NCBI GenBank assembly: GCA_023388015.1
Contig: JAEWHB010000054.1
Coordinates: 1-13,524 of the forward strand
Direction of reading: 5' to 3'
Length of the DNA stretch: 13,524 bases
From: Bacteroidota bacterium
GTDB lineage: Bacteria; Bacteroidota; Bacteroidia; Flavobacteriales; Weeksellaceae
In this document: one piece after another, positions 1 to 8,077 of the stretch
How the letters are laid out: the number at the start of each line of letters is the position of its first letter
Numbering within the stretch: the stretch's first letter is position 1
Made by a program: the position numbers and the translations under genes
Notes under the pieces: model-generated
Databases searched by the model: none
What the model was told of the DNA's origin: nothing
Seen by the model: only the letters and a program-made list of their open reading frames with translations

Positions 1-11
1 AAGGTATAATT

Positions 12-43
12 TTTGTGCAATTAAAATAATTGTTATATCTTTG
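12..43 (+). promoter_or_regulatory. Bacteroidota-type promoter of the initiator tRNA gene
   Basis: A perfect TAnnTTTG -7 box (TATCTTTG) lies at 36-43, and a TTTG -33 box lies at 12-15 with a 20-bp spacer. This is the promoter architecture described for the primary sigma factor of Bacteroidota. Transcription would start a few bases upstream of the mature tRNA 5' end at 54, leaving a very short leader. Confidence 0.8.
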
Positions 44-53
44 CAGTCCAAAT

Positions 54-126
<73 letters not shown>

Positions 127-133
127 CTAAGCG

Positions 134-167
134 AAAAGAGAATCAAGAAATTGGTTCTCTTTTTTTT
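134..167 (+). terminator. Intrinsic terminator of the initiator tRNA
   Basis: An inverted repeat pairs 134-144 with 153-163 (AAAAGAGAATC against GGTTCTCTTTT, allowing one T-G pair) around an 8-nt loop. An uninterrupted T run extends to 167. It sits 8 nt beyond the tRNA end, as expected for a single-gene tRNA transcript. Confidence 0.85.
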
Positions 168-197
168 GTACCTAATATTTAGATCTTCATGCTCTTA

Positions 198-234
198 TGC
201 TCCGCGGAGCACATAGGTTCCCCGATGCTTCGGG
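198..234. repeat. Palindrome plus adjacent hairpin downstream of the tRNA
   Basis: A perfect 14-bp palindrome, TGCTCCGCGGAGCA, lies at 198-211. It is followed at 221-234 by a hairpin with a CCCGA/TCGGG stem and TGCT loop. Both are GC-rich islands in AT-rich intergenic DNA and end directly at the second copy of the tRNA 3' end. They have no T tract, so they are not ordinary terminators. They may belong to a dispersed repeat family or be residue of a mobile element. Confidence 0.55.
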
Positions 235-235
235 A

Positions 236-249
236 CTGTTCCCGCTACT
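236..249 (+). repeat. tRNA 3'-end direct repeat, copy 2 (decayed tRNA tail)
   Basis: This is an exact copy of 115-128, offset by 121 bp. The similarity to the tRNA extends upstream in a broken way: the AGGTTC of the T arm recurs at 215-220, but the T loop is replaced by the CCCGA/TCGGG hairpin. Downstream, AAAAGAGAAT and TGG-CTCTTT at 315-334 resemble the arms of the tRNA terminator (134-163). The region therefore looks like a second, degraded tRNA tail plus terminator. Confidence 0.6.
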
Positions 250-346
250 TCTTTTCTTTATTAACTATCCCGTGCAAAGTAAGCCATGTATTTAAGGATA
301 AATTTGTTTTCCCTAAAAGAGAATGTGGCTCTTTAATTTAATTTTC

Positions 347-354
347 TATATTTA
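347..354 (+). promoter_or_regulatory. Possible -7 element for the CHASE2-caspase gene cluster
   Basis: TATATTTA at 347-354 fits TAnnTTT, with A instead of the final G. It would place a transcript start near 360, about 28 nt before the ATG at 388. A closer match to the box, TAAATTTG, lies at 299-306. Neither has a clear TTG -33 element at the usual spacing, so the choice is uncertain. A short hairpin (AAAGAG/CTCTTT, 316-334) lies between the two candidates. Confidence 0.35.
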
Positions 355-387
355 CAATTGTACAAATACTCTTTACTCTCAACTACT

Positions 388-1593
388 ATGCAAAAGACAG
401 GCACAAAGAATGGGCTGTTTATTGTTTTAAATGCATTCCTGATGACAATGTTGGTTTTTATCTGGTCATCTACCTCTTTCTCATTTCAAATTGACAACCA
501 AATTCTGAAATGGCAATCACTTACAAAACATTCCTACATAAATAAAGGAAAGGAACAACGTAAAGAAGCATTTGAAGAAGTAATGTTTATAAATGTAAGC
601 AGAGATAAAACAATTGTTGAAGATTCTATTTCAAAAAAACGCACTGTAATTACCGATAGAAGCCGGTTGGCTTCTCTTTTTAATTTGCTTAAAAACACAA
701 ATTATAAATATATAATTTGCGATATAATTTTTGATTACCCCACAAATGATGACCAAAAGTTGAATTCAGTAATTGATTCACTACCTAATATAGCATTTGC
801 CATTGACCCTAATTTACCAAGTAAAATCAATCTGCCGTATGGAGGAACCACAAGTTATACCTATATAAAAAATGGCTTAGAAAATGTTTCAGACAATGCC
901 TTGAAATTCAGAATGATTGATGGCAATTCACAAAAAACCTTAGCACTAGCTGTTTACGAGGCACAAACGGGTAATCAATTAAACGAAAGCTATTTATGGT
1001 TAAGAGGAATTGATTCCTCTAAGAGATTAAATTATCAAAAACTTGATCCATACTTGACCATTCAAGATACCTTACAAACTTCTCAAAACACTATTAGCCT
1101 TTGGAATATGTACGATGTTTTAAACTACCCGAAAGCATTAAATTCATATGCAAATGACAAAATCATTGTAATCGGTGATTTTGAAACAGACATTGTTCAA
1201 ACTGCGTTTGGTGAAATGCCCGGCCCTTTGGTTCAATACAATCTTTATAAAAATATAACTGATAATAATTCACAAATACAATTGCCTCATATTATTTTTT
1301 TATTTATCTCATTTACAGCATATACTGCATTTATTATGTGGAAAATGAGTAAACGAAAAGATGAAAGTTCAAGTCGAAAATTATCAAAACTAAAATACAG
1401 CTATTCAATTCTTTTTTCAACCTTAAAAATATCGATAGATACAGTCATCATTATAGTGATCTCTACACTATCCTATTGGTTTTTCAATTTCTCATTTGAG
1501 GTACTTCCGCTTGTGTTTTGGTTGATTCTTTTCCGACTTTTAATCCGAATTAAAGATGATTGGAAACTTAATAAGAACACTAATTTCTCATAA
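388..1593 (+). CDS. CHASE2-type sensor membrane protein without an output domain
   Basis: This 401-residue inner-membrane protein resembles the CHASE2 extracytoplasmic sensor family. One N-terminal membrane segment (about residues 9-30) leads into a roughly 265-residue external domain. That domain ends in a strand and loop typical of CHASE2, IIVIGDFETD followed by FGEMPGP (259-280). Hydrophobic segments then follow at about 299-318, 341-366 and 371-389, matching the family pattern of one membrane segment before and three after the sensor. CHASE2 normally feeds a kinase, cyclase or other output domain, but here only about a dozen charged cytoplasmic residues remain. Signal output may therefore go sideways to a partner. 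An in-frame TTG at 358 would add ten residues. I chose the ATG at 388 because the candidate promoter box at 347-354 would place the TTG at the transcript start. The next gene begins 14 nt downstream. The family call rests on motif and topology reading, and its ligand is unknown. Confidence 0.7.
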   Translation: MQKTGTKNGLFIVLNAFLMTMLVFIWSSTSFSFQIDNQILKWQSLTKHSYINKGKEQRKEAFEEVMFINVSRDKTIVEDSISKKRTVITDRSRLASLFNLLKNTNYKYIICDIIFDYPTNDDQKLNSVIDSLPNIAFAIDPNLPSKINLPYGGTTSYTYIKNGLENVSDNALKFRMIDGNSQKTLALAVYEAQTGNQLNESYLWLRGIDSSKRLNYQKLDPYLTIQDTLQTSQNTISLWNMYDVLNYPKALNSYANDKIIVIGDFETDIVQTAFGEMPGPLVQYNLYKNITDNNSQIQLPHIIFLFISFTAYTAFIMWKMSKRKDESSSRKLSKLKYSYSILFSTLKISIDTVIIIVISTLSYWFFNFSFEVLPLVFWLILFRLLIRIKDDWKLNKNTNFS

Positions 1594-1607
1594 TTTAAAT
1601 TTTCATT

Positions 1608-2453
1608 ATGAAATATATAATCCTACTTTTTTTCTTAGTTCCATTTTCAAATATTTCTGCACAATATCAAGTAATTAATAATCCGCAGGGTGTGTACCTG
1701 GAACGATTACAAGATTTTGTAAAACAAGGACAAACTATTACTAAAGATGATGACTTTCAGTTTATGAATTCTAGAAGCGTTATTAGAGTGAAGGAAAAAG
1801 GAAATATTTATGAAATTACGAATAAGTCCAATCCCCTCAAAGTCAAAGCAAGTCAGAGTCCTCCCGATTCACCAATTGAAAGAGAATTGAAATCTACTTT
1901 TATCCCTCAAAAAATTGTTATAAAAACACAAAGCAGAGGAGCAGGTTATGGATCACTTGCACAAATAATTCAAAATTTTGAATATAAAGACAATGTGAGT
2001 ACACCCATGCTTATTATAGACAGTTTGCTTATAGGTATAGATTTTATAAAACCTGTTGAAATCCAAAAGAAATATTTTTATATAAAATACAATTTTGATG
2101 GAGAAAATATATTTAAGAAAATCAAGTACAGCATAAATAAAGATAAAATATCTCTTAATTTCACTGAGGAATTATTTTTTGTCGATGGTAAACACAACGG
2201 CTTGGAAACCCTCAGTCCTGTTACACTTTTCTACGATGATTTAGACAAAAACACAACTACGCAATTAGCTATTTTCCATATAGTTTTTACTAAATTTTCT
2301 GATATAAAAATAGAACTTGAACAAGTCGGAAGTATTGCTCAAAATGATGAAGAAAGAAAATCAGTTTTGAAGCAGTACATAGAAATTTATTATGGAAAAA
2401 CCGATTGGATTTCATTCATTGAGAGCAACTTTCATCTACTTAATTTCGAATAA
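1608..2453 (+). CDS. Exported protein of unknown family (281 aa)
   Basis: I do not recognise this family. Residues 1-19 are a clear signal peptide: Lys2, a hydrophobic stretch, then ISAQ before a probable cleavage site. There is no lipobox cysteine, so the mature protein should be periplasmic or exported further. Residues 20-80 are polar, with an alternating strand-like segment (SRSVIRVKEKGNIYEI). The rest is mixed beta/charged, with no membrane segment and no recognisable catalytic motif. No type IX sorting domain is visible at the C-terminus, which ends FHLLNFE. It sits 14 nt after the CHASE2 gene and 14 nt before the caspase-like gene, so co-transcription and a shared envelope function are likely. 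It could be an adaptor, a ligand-binding partner of the sensor, or a substrate or inhibitor of the caspase-like protein. These roles are inference from position only. Confidence 0.75.
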   Translation: MKYIILLFFLVPFSNISAQYQVINNPQGVYLERLQDFVKQGQTITKDDDFQFMNSRSVIRVKEKGNIYEITNKSNPLKVKASQSPPDSPIERELKSTFIPQKIVIKTQSRGAGYGSLAQIIQNFEYKDNVSTPMLIIDSLLIGIDFIKPVEIQKKYFYIKYNFDGENIFKKIKYSINKDKISLNFTEELFFVDGKHNGLETLSPVTLFYDDLDKNTTTQLAIFHIVFTKFSDIKIELEQVGSIAQNDEERKSVLKQYIEIYYGKTDWISFIESNFHLLNFE

Positions 2454-2467
2454 TAAAACTTTATATT

Positions 2468-5400
2468 TTGAATAAACTTATCTCTACTTTTCTCCTCACC
2501 TCCTTATTCTTTGTCCATTTGCAGGCACAGCATCTGAATCCAAGTGTCGTTTATCAAAACGGCTTTTCTATGGAATCTCCACTATCTTTTGAGCTACTTA
2601 AAGGAAATGAATTCTTAATGGGCTATACACAATTAGGAGAGTATATTTTTTGGGATCTTAAGTCAAATAAGATTGTCAGAAAATTCCGAGCTATTAAAAA
2701 TGATCATTTAGGACTGTTGATGATACCTGAACACTCTGTTTCAGAGGATGGAAAAAAGATCCTTATTCCCAAATTTCCCGAAGGTGGATATTACTTGTAT
2801 AATATTTATACAGACGATATCGAAATGTATTTTCCACCACCTGTTGAAAACCTATTTCATTCTTATGCGCTTTTTAAGAAGGATGGTTTCATCCTTCTTA
2901 GCCAATCTCCTGATTCTCCTGATTGGATAATCGTTTCTATTCTTAATTCAGATGGAATAGCAGTTGACATAAAATACATAACTGTACCTAAACTTTTTGA
3001 AAACGAGAACGCCCAACTCATCGTGGGATTAATGGCAAATCCACTTACCAAAGTTCCCAATTTACAAAAAGTTGCTTGGCATGATGAGACAGAAACTTTG
3101 TATTTTTTAACCATTACAAAAGGAATATACACTATACCACTTAATAAAATCCCATCTCAACCAGCAAAAACATATCTCGACGAGAAATACTTGTTAAAAA
3201 TCCCTGAGTTAAGAAGAGTGGAAAAATTAAGTATTGCCAATGGAAAATTAATTGTACAGAATGCCTTGATGTCTGAAAAAGACAAAAAAGCTGGAATACA
3301 AACAGCTAAACAAAAAATATTGATCATAGATCCTAAAACCAATCTTGTTGAAAAAGAAGTTGAAAGCAGACTACCTCTTTTAGATTCTGCAAATTATTCT
3401 GTAGGAATACCCTTTCTTTATAGGCTCTCCAACCATTCAAAGAACATCTATCTTTCTGATAATTTAAACACGCCAAAGGGTTTTGCGATAGACATCAAAG
3501 ATTTTAATTCAGATGAAACTATTGCAACGTATAAAAGTGGGAATAGAAAGTTGTGGTATGATGACACCCCCTACCAACCCGGAAATTTTAACGGGGGATA
3601 TCTTGCAGATATATCCGAAGACCAAACATTGATGGTTGAATACACAAGAGACATTGTGATTCACGACATTGCAAACAAGACTATTAAATCTGTTTTACCA
3701 CTTGATGGTTCTTACAGATTAAATGCCCCATTATTCCTTAATAAACATACTTTACTTATACCAAAAGCAACCAACAACGCTTTTGTCTTCAATATGGAAT
3801 TAGGCAAAATTGACCTTTTAAACAACGCATATGATTGTCTTGAGACTATAAGAAATGGAGCAATCGTGAAATGGCAAACAGACCGAGATTTAGTTTTTGG
3901 GATGCGAAATTTCTCGATCTCACCTGATGACAAATATATAGTTGGGGTTAGTTTTTTTAATGATTCTGTTTGCACAGGAAAACCTCAAAAAGAAATAATT
4001 CTCTATAATAAAAACACTTTAGCTCCAGCATATAAATACACATTTGAAGATAATCTTCATACTTGGTATTCCACTATGCTCCCAGGAGATCCTCACTCTT
4101 TTTTAGTTAACAATAAACTTATAAAGTTCCATAATGCTCAATCTCCCACAATTACTGATTTGAATCTTAACCAAAAAAAGAAGAAAAATGTTTATTGGGC
4201 TCATAATCCGGTTTATCTTAAAAATGAAAATAAAATCCTTTCCGTGTTGGGAACAAGAGAAAGCCCTGGAAAGAAAGACCTCATTTTTGCTTTCTATGAC
4301 TTGAACGGTAAGTTATTGGAAAAAATTGATTTTAAAAGAAAAGGAACCGGCCAGGAGTTCAAAACCTTAATTACTGAATCAAAACTTTCAGAAGACCAAA
4401 CTAAACTACTCTTTACATTATTTGACGGGACAGGAGGAATTTTCGACATACCATCTAGAAAAGTAATTTATACGTTTGAACATGGAAAAGGGTTAAAAAT
4501 GGGCATTATCGCTAAAAATATGCATACCGCAATTACATCTGCAGCTTTTGTTAACGATAAACAATTTGTAACTGCCGGAACTGATGGTATTATTTATTTA
4601 TGGGATATAAATTACCCTTCTTACATTACACAGATAAATCAAGAATTAACTATCCTTTATGATATCCAAGTTTCACCAGACAAAAAACACATTATAGGAG
4701 TTGACTTTGATAAATTAGTAAAGTATATAGATTTCAATACAGGTGAAACTGTTGCCGACTTTTTAGCAATTGACCCCAAAACACACACTATAATTGACAA
4801 AGATGGTTATTATATGACCAATAAATATACAAATGATGGTTTGTGGTTTTTCAGTGATGGAAAGACCTATGAAATATCCCAATTTGATGTGCGATTAAAC
4901 CGACCCGATAAAGTACTGAGGAGTTTAGGATATACACCGGATGAAAATATCAGATTTTTCAATAATGCTTACAAAAAAAGGATTCAACATTTGGGGATCA
5001 AAGACCCAGAACTCACTGATAATTATCAAAAAATGAGTATTCCTGAAATTATTGAGATCAAAGGGCTTCCTGAAAACTTACAAGATATCGAAACGGAAAA
5101 ACTAAATTTAACCATACGTTCAGAAAGCAAAAAGGATAAAATAGATAAAATTTTTGTTACCGTAAACGGAGTCCCTGTGTATGGAACCAAAGGAAAAAAT
5201 TTAGATGCTAAACAAATTCAATCAGGAGAAGTTCCAATTACCATTCCCATAGTATCAGGCAAAAACTCAATAACCATCTCTGTTATGAATACCGCCGGGG
5301 TAGAAAGCTCTCGTTCTTTTTTGAATGTAAACAGAAAATCCAAAGCCGTAAAACCAAATCTTCATCTCATTAGTATTGGCTCCGGAAAATTCAAACAAAG

Positions 5401-6187
5401 TGAAAACAACTTAGAATTCCCCGCCAAAGATGCCCATGATATTGTTGAACTTTTCAACCAATCTGAAATGTATGAGAAAGTCATACCGTATATATACACC
5501 GATGAGAAAGTTGTCAAAAAAAACATATTGGCCTTGAAAGAAAATCTAAAGAAGACACGTCCTGAAGATTTTGTAATTATATTCTTTGCCGGACACGGTA
5601 TTCTGGATAAAAACCAGGACTATTATCTTTCTGCTTATTCTACAGATTTTAAAGGTAAAATTAACACCAATAGTATTTCATACTATGATATTGAAGGGCT
5701 TATGGATGGAATACCTTCTCTAAATAAACTGATATTCCTTGACGCATGCTTTAGTGGAGAAATTGATAAAAGTAGTGTGGAAGAAATAATAGATGCCAAT
5801 ACAACCGCTGCCGATTCAAACCCTGAAAAAAAATTCAACCGGTCTTCTTCAAGCCTAAATTTAAGACCAACTAATATGCATAACTCTTTTGAGTTAATGC
5901 AGACGATTTTTTCTGATTTAAGAATGAACACAGGAACTACAGTCCTTGCATCTTCTAGGGGGTTTGAAAAATCCTATGAATTTTACGGATTAAAAAATGG
6001 AGCATTTACGTATAGTTTAAAACAAGCTTTATCCGATAAGAAAGCAGACAGTGATGGAGATGGAAGTGTTTCTATTTCAGAACTTTTGTACTATATGAAA
6101 TATGAAGTTCCAAAAATAACAGATGGCGATCAAACACCAGTAAGTAGATCAGAAAACTTCTCAAATAATTTTGTTATTTGGAGATAA
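2468..6187 (+). CDS. Exported beta-propeller protein with C-terminal caspase-like (C14) peptidase domain
   Basis: The 1239-residue protein opens with a signal peptide (about residues 1-21, ending LQAQ) and has no lipobox. Residues 25-780 read as beta-propeller (WD40/YVTN-like), with SISPDDKYIVGV, a GTDGIIYLWDI blade near 705-715 and VSPDKKHIIGV. A linker follows (DVRLNRPDKVLRSLG), then an Ig-like strand domain (about 870-955). A caspase-like domain starts near 965 (LHLISIGSG). Its dyad is intact: His1043 in FFAGHG and Cys1094 in FLDACFSG, the spacing seen in family C14. Near the C-terminus, DSDGDGSVSISE (1194-1205) is a canonical EF-hand loop, suggesting calcium binding. There is no type IX C-terminal domain. 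The start is TTG: no in-frame ATG lies nearby upstream, and the next Met (about residue 34) would lose the signal peptide. It is the third gene of a compact cluster after the CHASE2 sensor. The protease substrate is unknown, and C14 homologues can be inactive scaffolds even with both residues. Confidence 0.88.
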   Translation: MNKLISTFLLTSLFFVHLQAQHLNPSVVYQNGFSMESPLSFELLKGNEFLMGYTQLGEYIFWDLKSNKIVRKFRAIKNDHLGLLMIPEHSVSEDGKKILIPKFPEGGYYLYNIYTDDIEMYFPPPVENLFHSYALFKKDGFILLSQSPDSPDWIIVSILNSDGIAVDIKYITVPKLFENENAQLIVGLMANPLTKVPNLQKVAWHDETETLYFLTITKGIYTIPLNKIPSQPAKTYLDEKYLLKIPELRRVEKLSIANGKLIVQNALMSEKDKKAGIQTAKQKILIIDPKTNLVEKEVESRLPLLDSANYSVGIPFLYRLSNHSKNIYLSDNLNTPKGFAIDIKDFNSDETIATYKSGNRKLWYDDTPYQPGNFNGGYLADISEDQTLMVEYTRDIVIHDIANKTIKSVLPLDGSYRLNAPLFLNKHTLLIPKATNNAFVFNMELGKIDLLNNAYDCLETIRNGAIVKWQTDRDLVFGMRNFSISPDDKYIVGVSFFNDSVCTGKPQKEIILYNKNTLAPAYKYTFEDNLHTWYSTMLPGDPHSFLVNNKLIKFHNAQSPTITDLNLNQKKKKNVYWAHNPVYLKNENKILSVLGTRESPGKKDLIFAFYDLNGKLLEKIDFKRKGTGQEFKTLITESKLSEDQTKLLFTLFDGTGGIFDIPSRKVIYTFEHGKGLKMGIIAKNMHTAITSAAFVNDKQFVTAGTDGIIYLWDINYPSYITQINQELTILYDIQVSPDKKHIIGVDFDKLVKYIDFNTGETVADFLAIDPKTHTIIDKDGYYMTNKYTNDGLWFFSDGKTYEISQFDVRLNRPDKVLRSLGYTPDENIRFFNNAYKKRIQHLGIKDPELTDNYQKMSIPEIIEIKGLPENLQDIETEKLNLTIRSESKKDKIDKIFVTVNGVPVYGTKGKNLDAKQIQSGEVPITIPIVSGKNSITISVMNTAGVESSRSFLNVNRKSKAVKPNLHLISIGSGKFKQSENNLEFPAKDAHDIVELFNQSEMYEKVIPYIYTDEKVVKKNILALKENLKKTRPEDFVIIFFAGHGILDKNQDYYLSAYSTDFKGKINTNSISYYDIEGLMDGIPSLNKLIFLDACFSGEIDKSSVEEIIDANTTAADSNPEKKFNRSSSSLNLRPTNMHNSFELMQTIFSDLRMNTGTTVLASSRGFEKSYEFYGLKNGAFTYSLKQALSDKKADSDGDGSVSISELLYYMKYEVPKITDGDQTPVSRSENFSNNFVIWR

Positions 6188-6338
6188 TCTCATCTCAATA
6201 GTGTGACTTCTAAATAATAATTGGAACCCGAATAAATCTTAAAAGTATATTAAAACAACCATAAAACATGTACTATAAGGGTTGGAAAAATTATGTTTTT
6301 ATTTTTTAAGTCAACGAACTCTAGTATAATCAAAAAAA

Positions 6339-6626
6339 TCAACGAATCAATATAAGCTGCGAATCCTCTCCGGCAGTCAGCCAATGGTTGACAAAAGGTC
6401 GGATGTTTACATAATCTCCGGGCAATAATTCAATTTTCTGATCTTCTTCCTCGTAAAGGGTTTTCCCGGAAATGCACAACAACAAGGCTGGAATTTTGGT
6501 AATATGTTCTTTCAATATCCCGTCTTTTTTCAGTTGGATTGCCGTCACAATTCCTTTGTCACTCGTAAAAAGTTTAGCGGCCGATACTTCTTTGTCCGAC
6601 TCTTTGTGCAGATCTTCTAAGTTCAT
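6339..6626 (-). CDS. Small cupin-fold protein
   Basis: This 95-residue protein reads as a single-domain cupin. The C-terminal cupin motif is the clearest part: ELLPGDYVNIRPFVNHWLTA, with PGD at the turn and His in NHW. The first motif is weak: one His (LKEHITK) stands where cupins usually have HxH, so a typical metal site may be incomplete. It is cytosolic, with no signal peptide. Proteins of this kind are annotated as cupin-domain proteins without an assigned reaction, and I infer no substrate. It lies 66 bp downstream of serS on the same strand, but the serS terminator stands between them, so it probably has its own promoter. It faces the caspase-like gene tail to tail across about 150 bp of AT-rich DNA with no clear terminator. 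Confidence 0.75.
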   Translation of the reverse strand: MNLEDLHKESDKEVSAAKLFTSDKGIVTAIQLKKDGILKEHITKIPALLLCISGKTLYEEEDQKIELLPGDYVNIRPFVNHWLTAGEDSQLILIR

Positions 6627-6646
6627 TGAATTTGATTTTTAATTCA

Positions 6647-6654
6647 GAAAGTTA
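6647..6654 (-). promoter_or_regulatory. Possible -7 box for the cupin gene
   Basis: Read on the minus strand, TAACTTTC fits TAnnTTT about 20 nt before the cupin ATG and just downstream of the serS terminator. No good -33 TTG is seen, so this is a weak call. The leader would be short. Confidence 0.3.
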
Positions 6655-6660
6655 CAAAAT

Positions 6661-6687
6661 AAAAAAGGGAACCACTTGGGTTCCCTT
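6661..6687 (-). terminator. Intrinsic terminator of serS
   Basis: A perfect 9-bp inverted repeat (6665-6673 with 6679-6687; AAGGGAACC/GGTTCCCTT) has a 5-nt loop. On the minus strand it is followed by a T run (complement of 6661-6666). It begins 5 nt after the serS stop codon and separates serS from the cupin gene. Confidence 0.9.
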
Positions 6688-6692
6688 GTCTT

Positions 6693-7964
6693 TTATGCAT
6701 CGATTTTATCAAATCTTGTATAAGCTCTTAATTTTTCTGGAATCAAAATGCTTCCGTCGGCCTGCTGATGGTTTTCCAGAATGGATGCCAAAATGCGCGG
6801 TAAAGCAAGCGCACTTCCGTTCAGCGTATGGCAAAGTTCATTTTTCCCTTCAGCTTTGTAACGAAGTTTCAGGCGGTTGGCTTGAAACGTTTCAAAATTG
6901 GAAACTGAACTTACTTCTAGCCATTTTTCCTGCGCAGCTGAAAATACTTCAAAATCATAGGTCATGGCCGATGCAAATCCGGTATCACCACCACATAATC
7001 TCAAAATACGGTAAGGCAATTCCAAATCTTCCAACAATCCTTTTACATGTTCGACCATGGTTTCCAAAGCTTCATAAGAATTTTCCGGTTTTTCTATACG
7101 TACTATTTCTACTTTTTCGAACTGATGCAAACGGTTCAGTCCGCGAACGTCTTTTCCATAGCTTCCGGCTTCACGACGGAAACAGGGCGAATAAGATGTC
7201 AACTTGATGGGCAATTGCGAAGCATCCAATAATTCTTCTCGGAAAATATTGGTCACCGGCACTTCTGAAGTCGGAATCAGGTACAAATTATCTTCGTTTA
7301 CATAGTACATCTGCCCTTCTTTATCGGGCAATTGCCCTGTTCCAAAACCAGATGCCTCATTTACCACAAACGGCGGAATCACTTCTGTATAACCGGCTTC
7401 GGTATTTTTATCCAGAAAATATTGAATCAAAGCGCGTTGCAACCTTGCGCCTTTTCCCAAATAAACAGGGAACCCTGCGCCTGTGATTTTCACACCCAAT
7501 TCGAAATCAATCAGATTAAACTTTTTGGCCAATTCCCAATGTGGTAAAGCATCGGGTTTTGGTGAAGCATCCCCTTTTGTAAATACGATTTCATTGTCTT
7601 CAGCACTTACACCGGCCACTACTTTTTCGTGGGGAATATTAGGAATCTGATAAAGCATTGATTTCAAGCTTTCTTCATATTCAGAAAGCAAATCCTGAAG
7701 TTCTTTTACCTGAACTTTTTGCTGAGCCGTTTTTTCTTTGAGCTGATTGGCTTCATCCGCTTTTCCTTGTTGGAATAACTGTCCGATTTCTTTCGATAGT
7801 TTATTCGATTCTGCTAAAACACTGTCTAACTCAAACTGGGTTTTACGGCGAAGTTCATCTGTATTTAAAACCTCATCGACCAGTTCCAATTGTTTGAAAT
7901 TTCTTTTTTTAAGTCCTTCAATGACTTTTTCTTTGTTTTCCTGAATAGCAGATACGACTAACAT
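6693..7964 (-). CDS. serS: Seryl-tRNA synthetase
   Basis: This cytosolic class II aminoacyl-tRNA synthetase charges tRNA-Ser with serine using ATP. At 423 residues it has the normal bacterial length. The N-terminus matches the family start (MLVVSAIQENKEKV), and residues about 27-110 form the long antiparallel coiled coil that grips the tRNA-Ser variable arm. In the catalytic domain, the serine-site TSE loop lies near 229-236. Motif 2 is at about 258-283 (FRREAGSYGKDVRG and LHQFEKVE), and motif 3 is near 383-391 (NGSALALPR, with the class-defining Arg). There is no truncation or frameshift. The gene is divergent from the type IX cargo gene across a 113-bp spacer and ends at a strong intrinsic terminator, so it is probably transcribed alone. 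Confidence 0.98.
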   Translation of the reverse strand: MLVVSAIQENKEKVIEGLKKRNFKQLELVDEVLNTDELRRKTQFELDSVLAESNKLSKEIGQLFQQGKADEANQLKEKTAQQKVQVKELQDLLSEYEESLKSMLYQIPNIPHEKVVAGVSAEDNEIVFTKGDASPKPDALPHWELAKKFNLIDFELGVKITGAGFPVYLGKGARLQRALIQYFLDKNTEAGYTEVIPPFVVNEASGFGTGQLPDKEGQMYYVNEDNLYLIPTSEVPVTNIFREELLDASQLPIKLTSYSPCFRREAGSYGKDVRGLNRLHQFEKVEIVRIEKPENSYEALETMVEHVKGLLEDLELPYRILRLCGGDTGFASAMTYDFEVFSAAQEKWLEVSSVSNFETFQANRLKLRYKAEGKNELCHTLNGSALALPRILASILENHQQADGSILIPEKLRAYTRFDKIDA

Positions 7965-7979
7965 TTTTTAAGTTTTTGG

Positions 7980-7987
7980 CAAAGTTA
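7980..7987 (-). promoter_or_regulatory. -7 box of the serS promoter
   Basis: Minus-strand TAACTTTG is a perfect TAnnTTTG match 15 nt upstream of the serS start codon. A TTTG lies 24 bp further upstream, slightly further than the usual spacing. The transcript would have a leader of roughly ten bases. Confidence 0.55.
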
Positions 7988-8030
7988 ATCTTTAGTTAAA
8001 AGTAAAAAAGCCAAACTCGTTAATTTTTAA

Positions 8031-8038
8031 TATTTTTG
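8031..8038 (+). promoter_or_regulatory. -7 box of the type IX cargo gene
   Basis: TATTTTTG at 8031-8038 matches TAnnTTTG and would give a leader of about 33 nt before the TTG start at 8078. No clear -33 TTG is visible at normal spacing. With the serS box at 7980-7987, this makes the 113-bp spacer a divergent promoter region. Confidence 0.45.
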
Positions 8039-8077
8039 ATTTGATTACCAACGATTTCATCAACTAAAAATTTAAGT

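Noticed and set aside
358..387. TTG start giving a ten-residue longer CHASE2 protein
   Set aside because: The likely promoter box at 347-354 would put this codon at the transcript start, whereas the ATG at 388 has a normal leader and keeps the membrane segment intact.
2468..6187. Caspase protein as a cytoplasmic abortive-infection effector
   Set aside because: The signal peptide and absence of a cytoplasmic partner domain argue for export. No other defence gene is nearby.
6256..6300. Hairpin and T-rich stretch after the caspase-like gene as a terminator
   Set aside because: The possible stems (CAACC/GGTTG and AAAACAT/ATGTTTT) are short, AT-rich or have loops near 20 nt, so I could not support a terminator.
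6626..7207. 193-codon plus-strand frame overlapping serS
   Set aside because: It is antisense to an unquestionable serS, its composition follows the serS codons, and it has no recognisable protein features.
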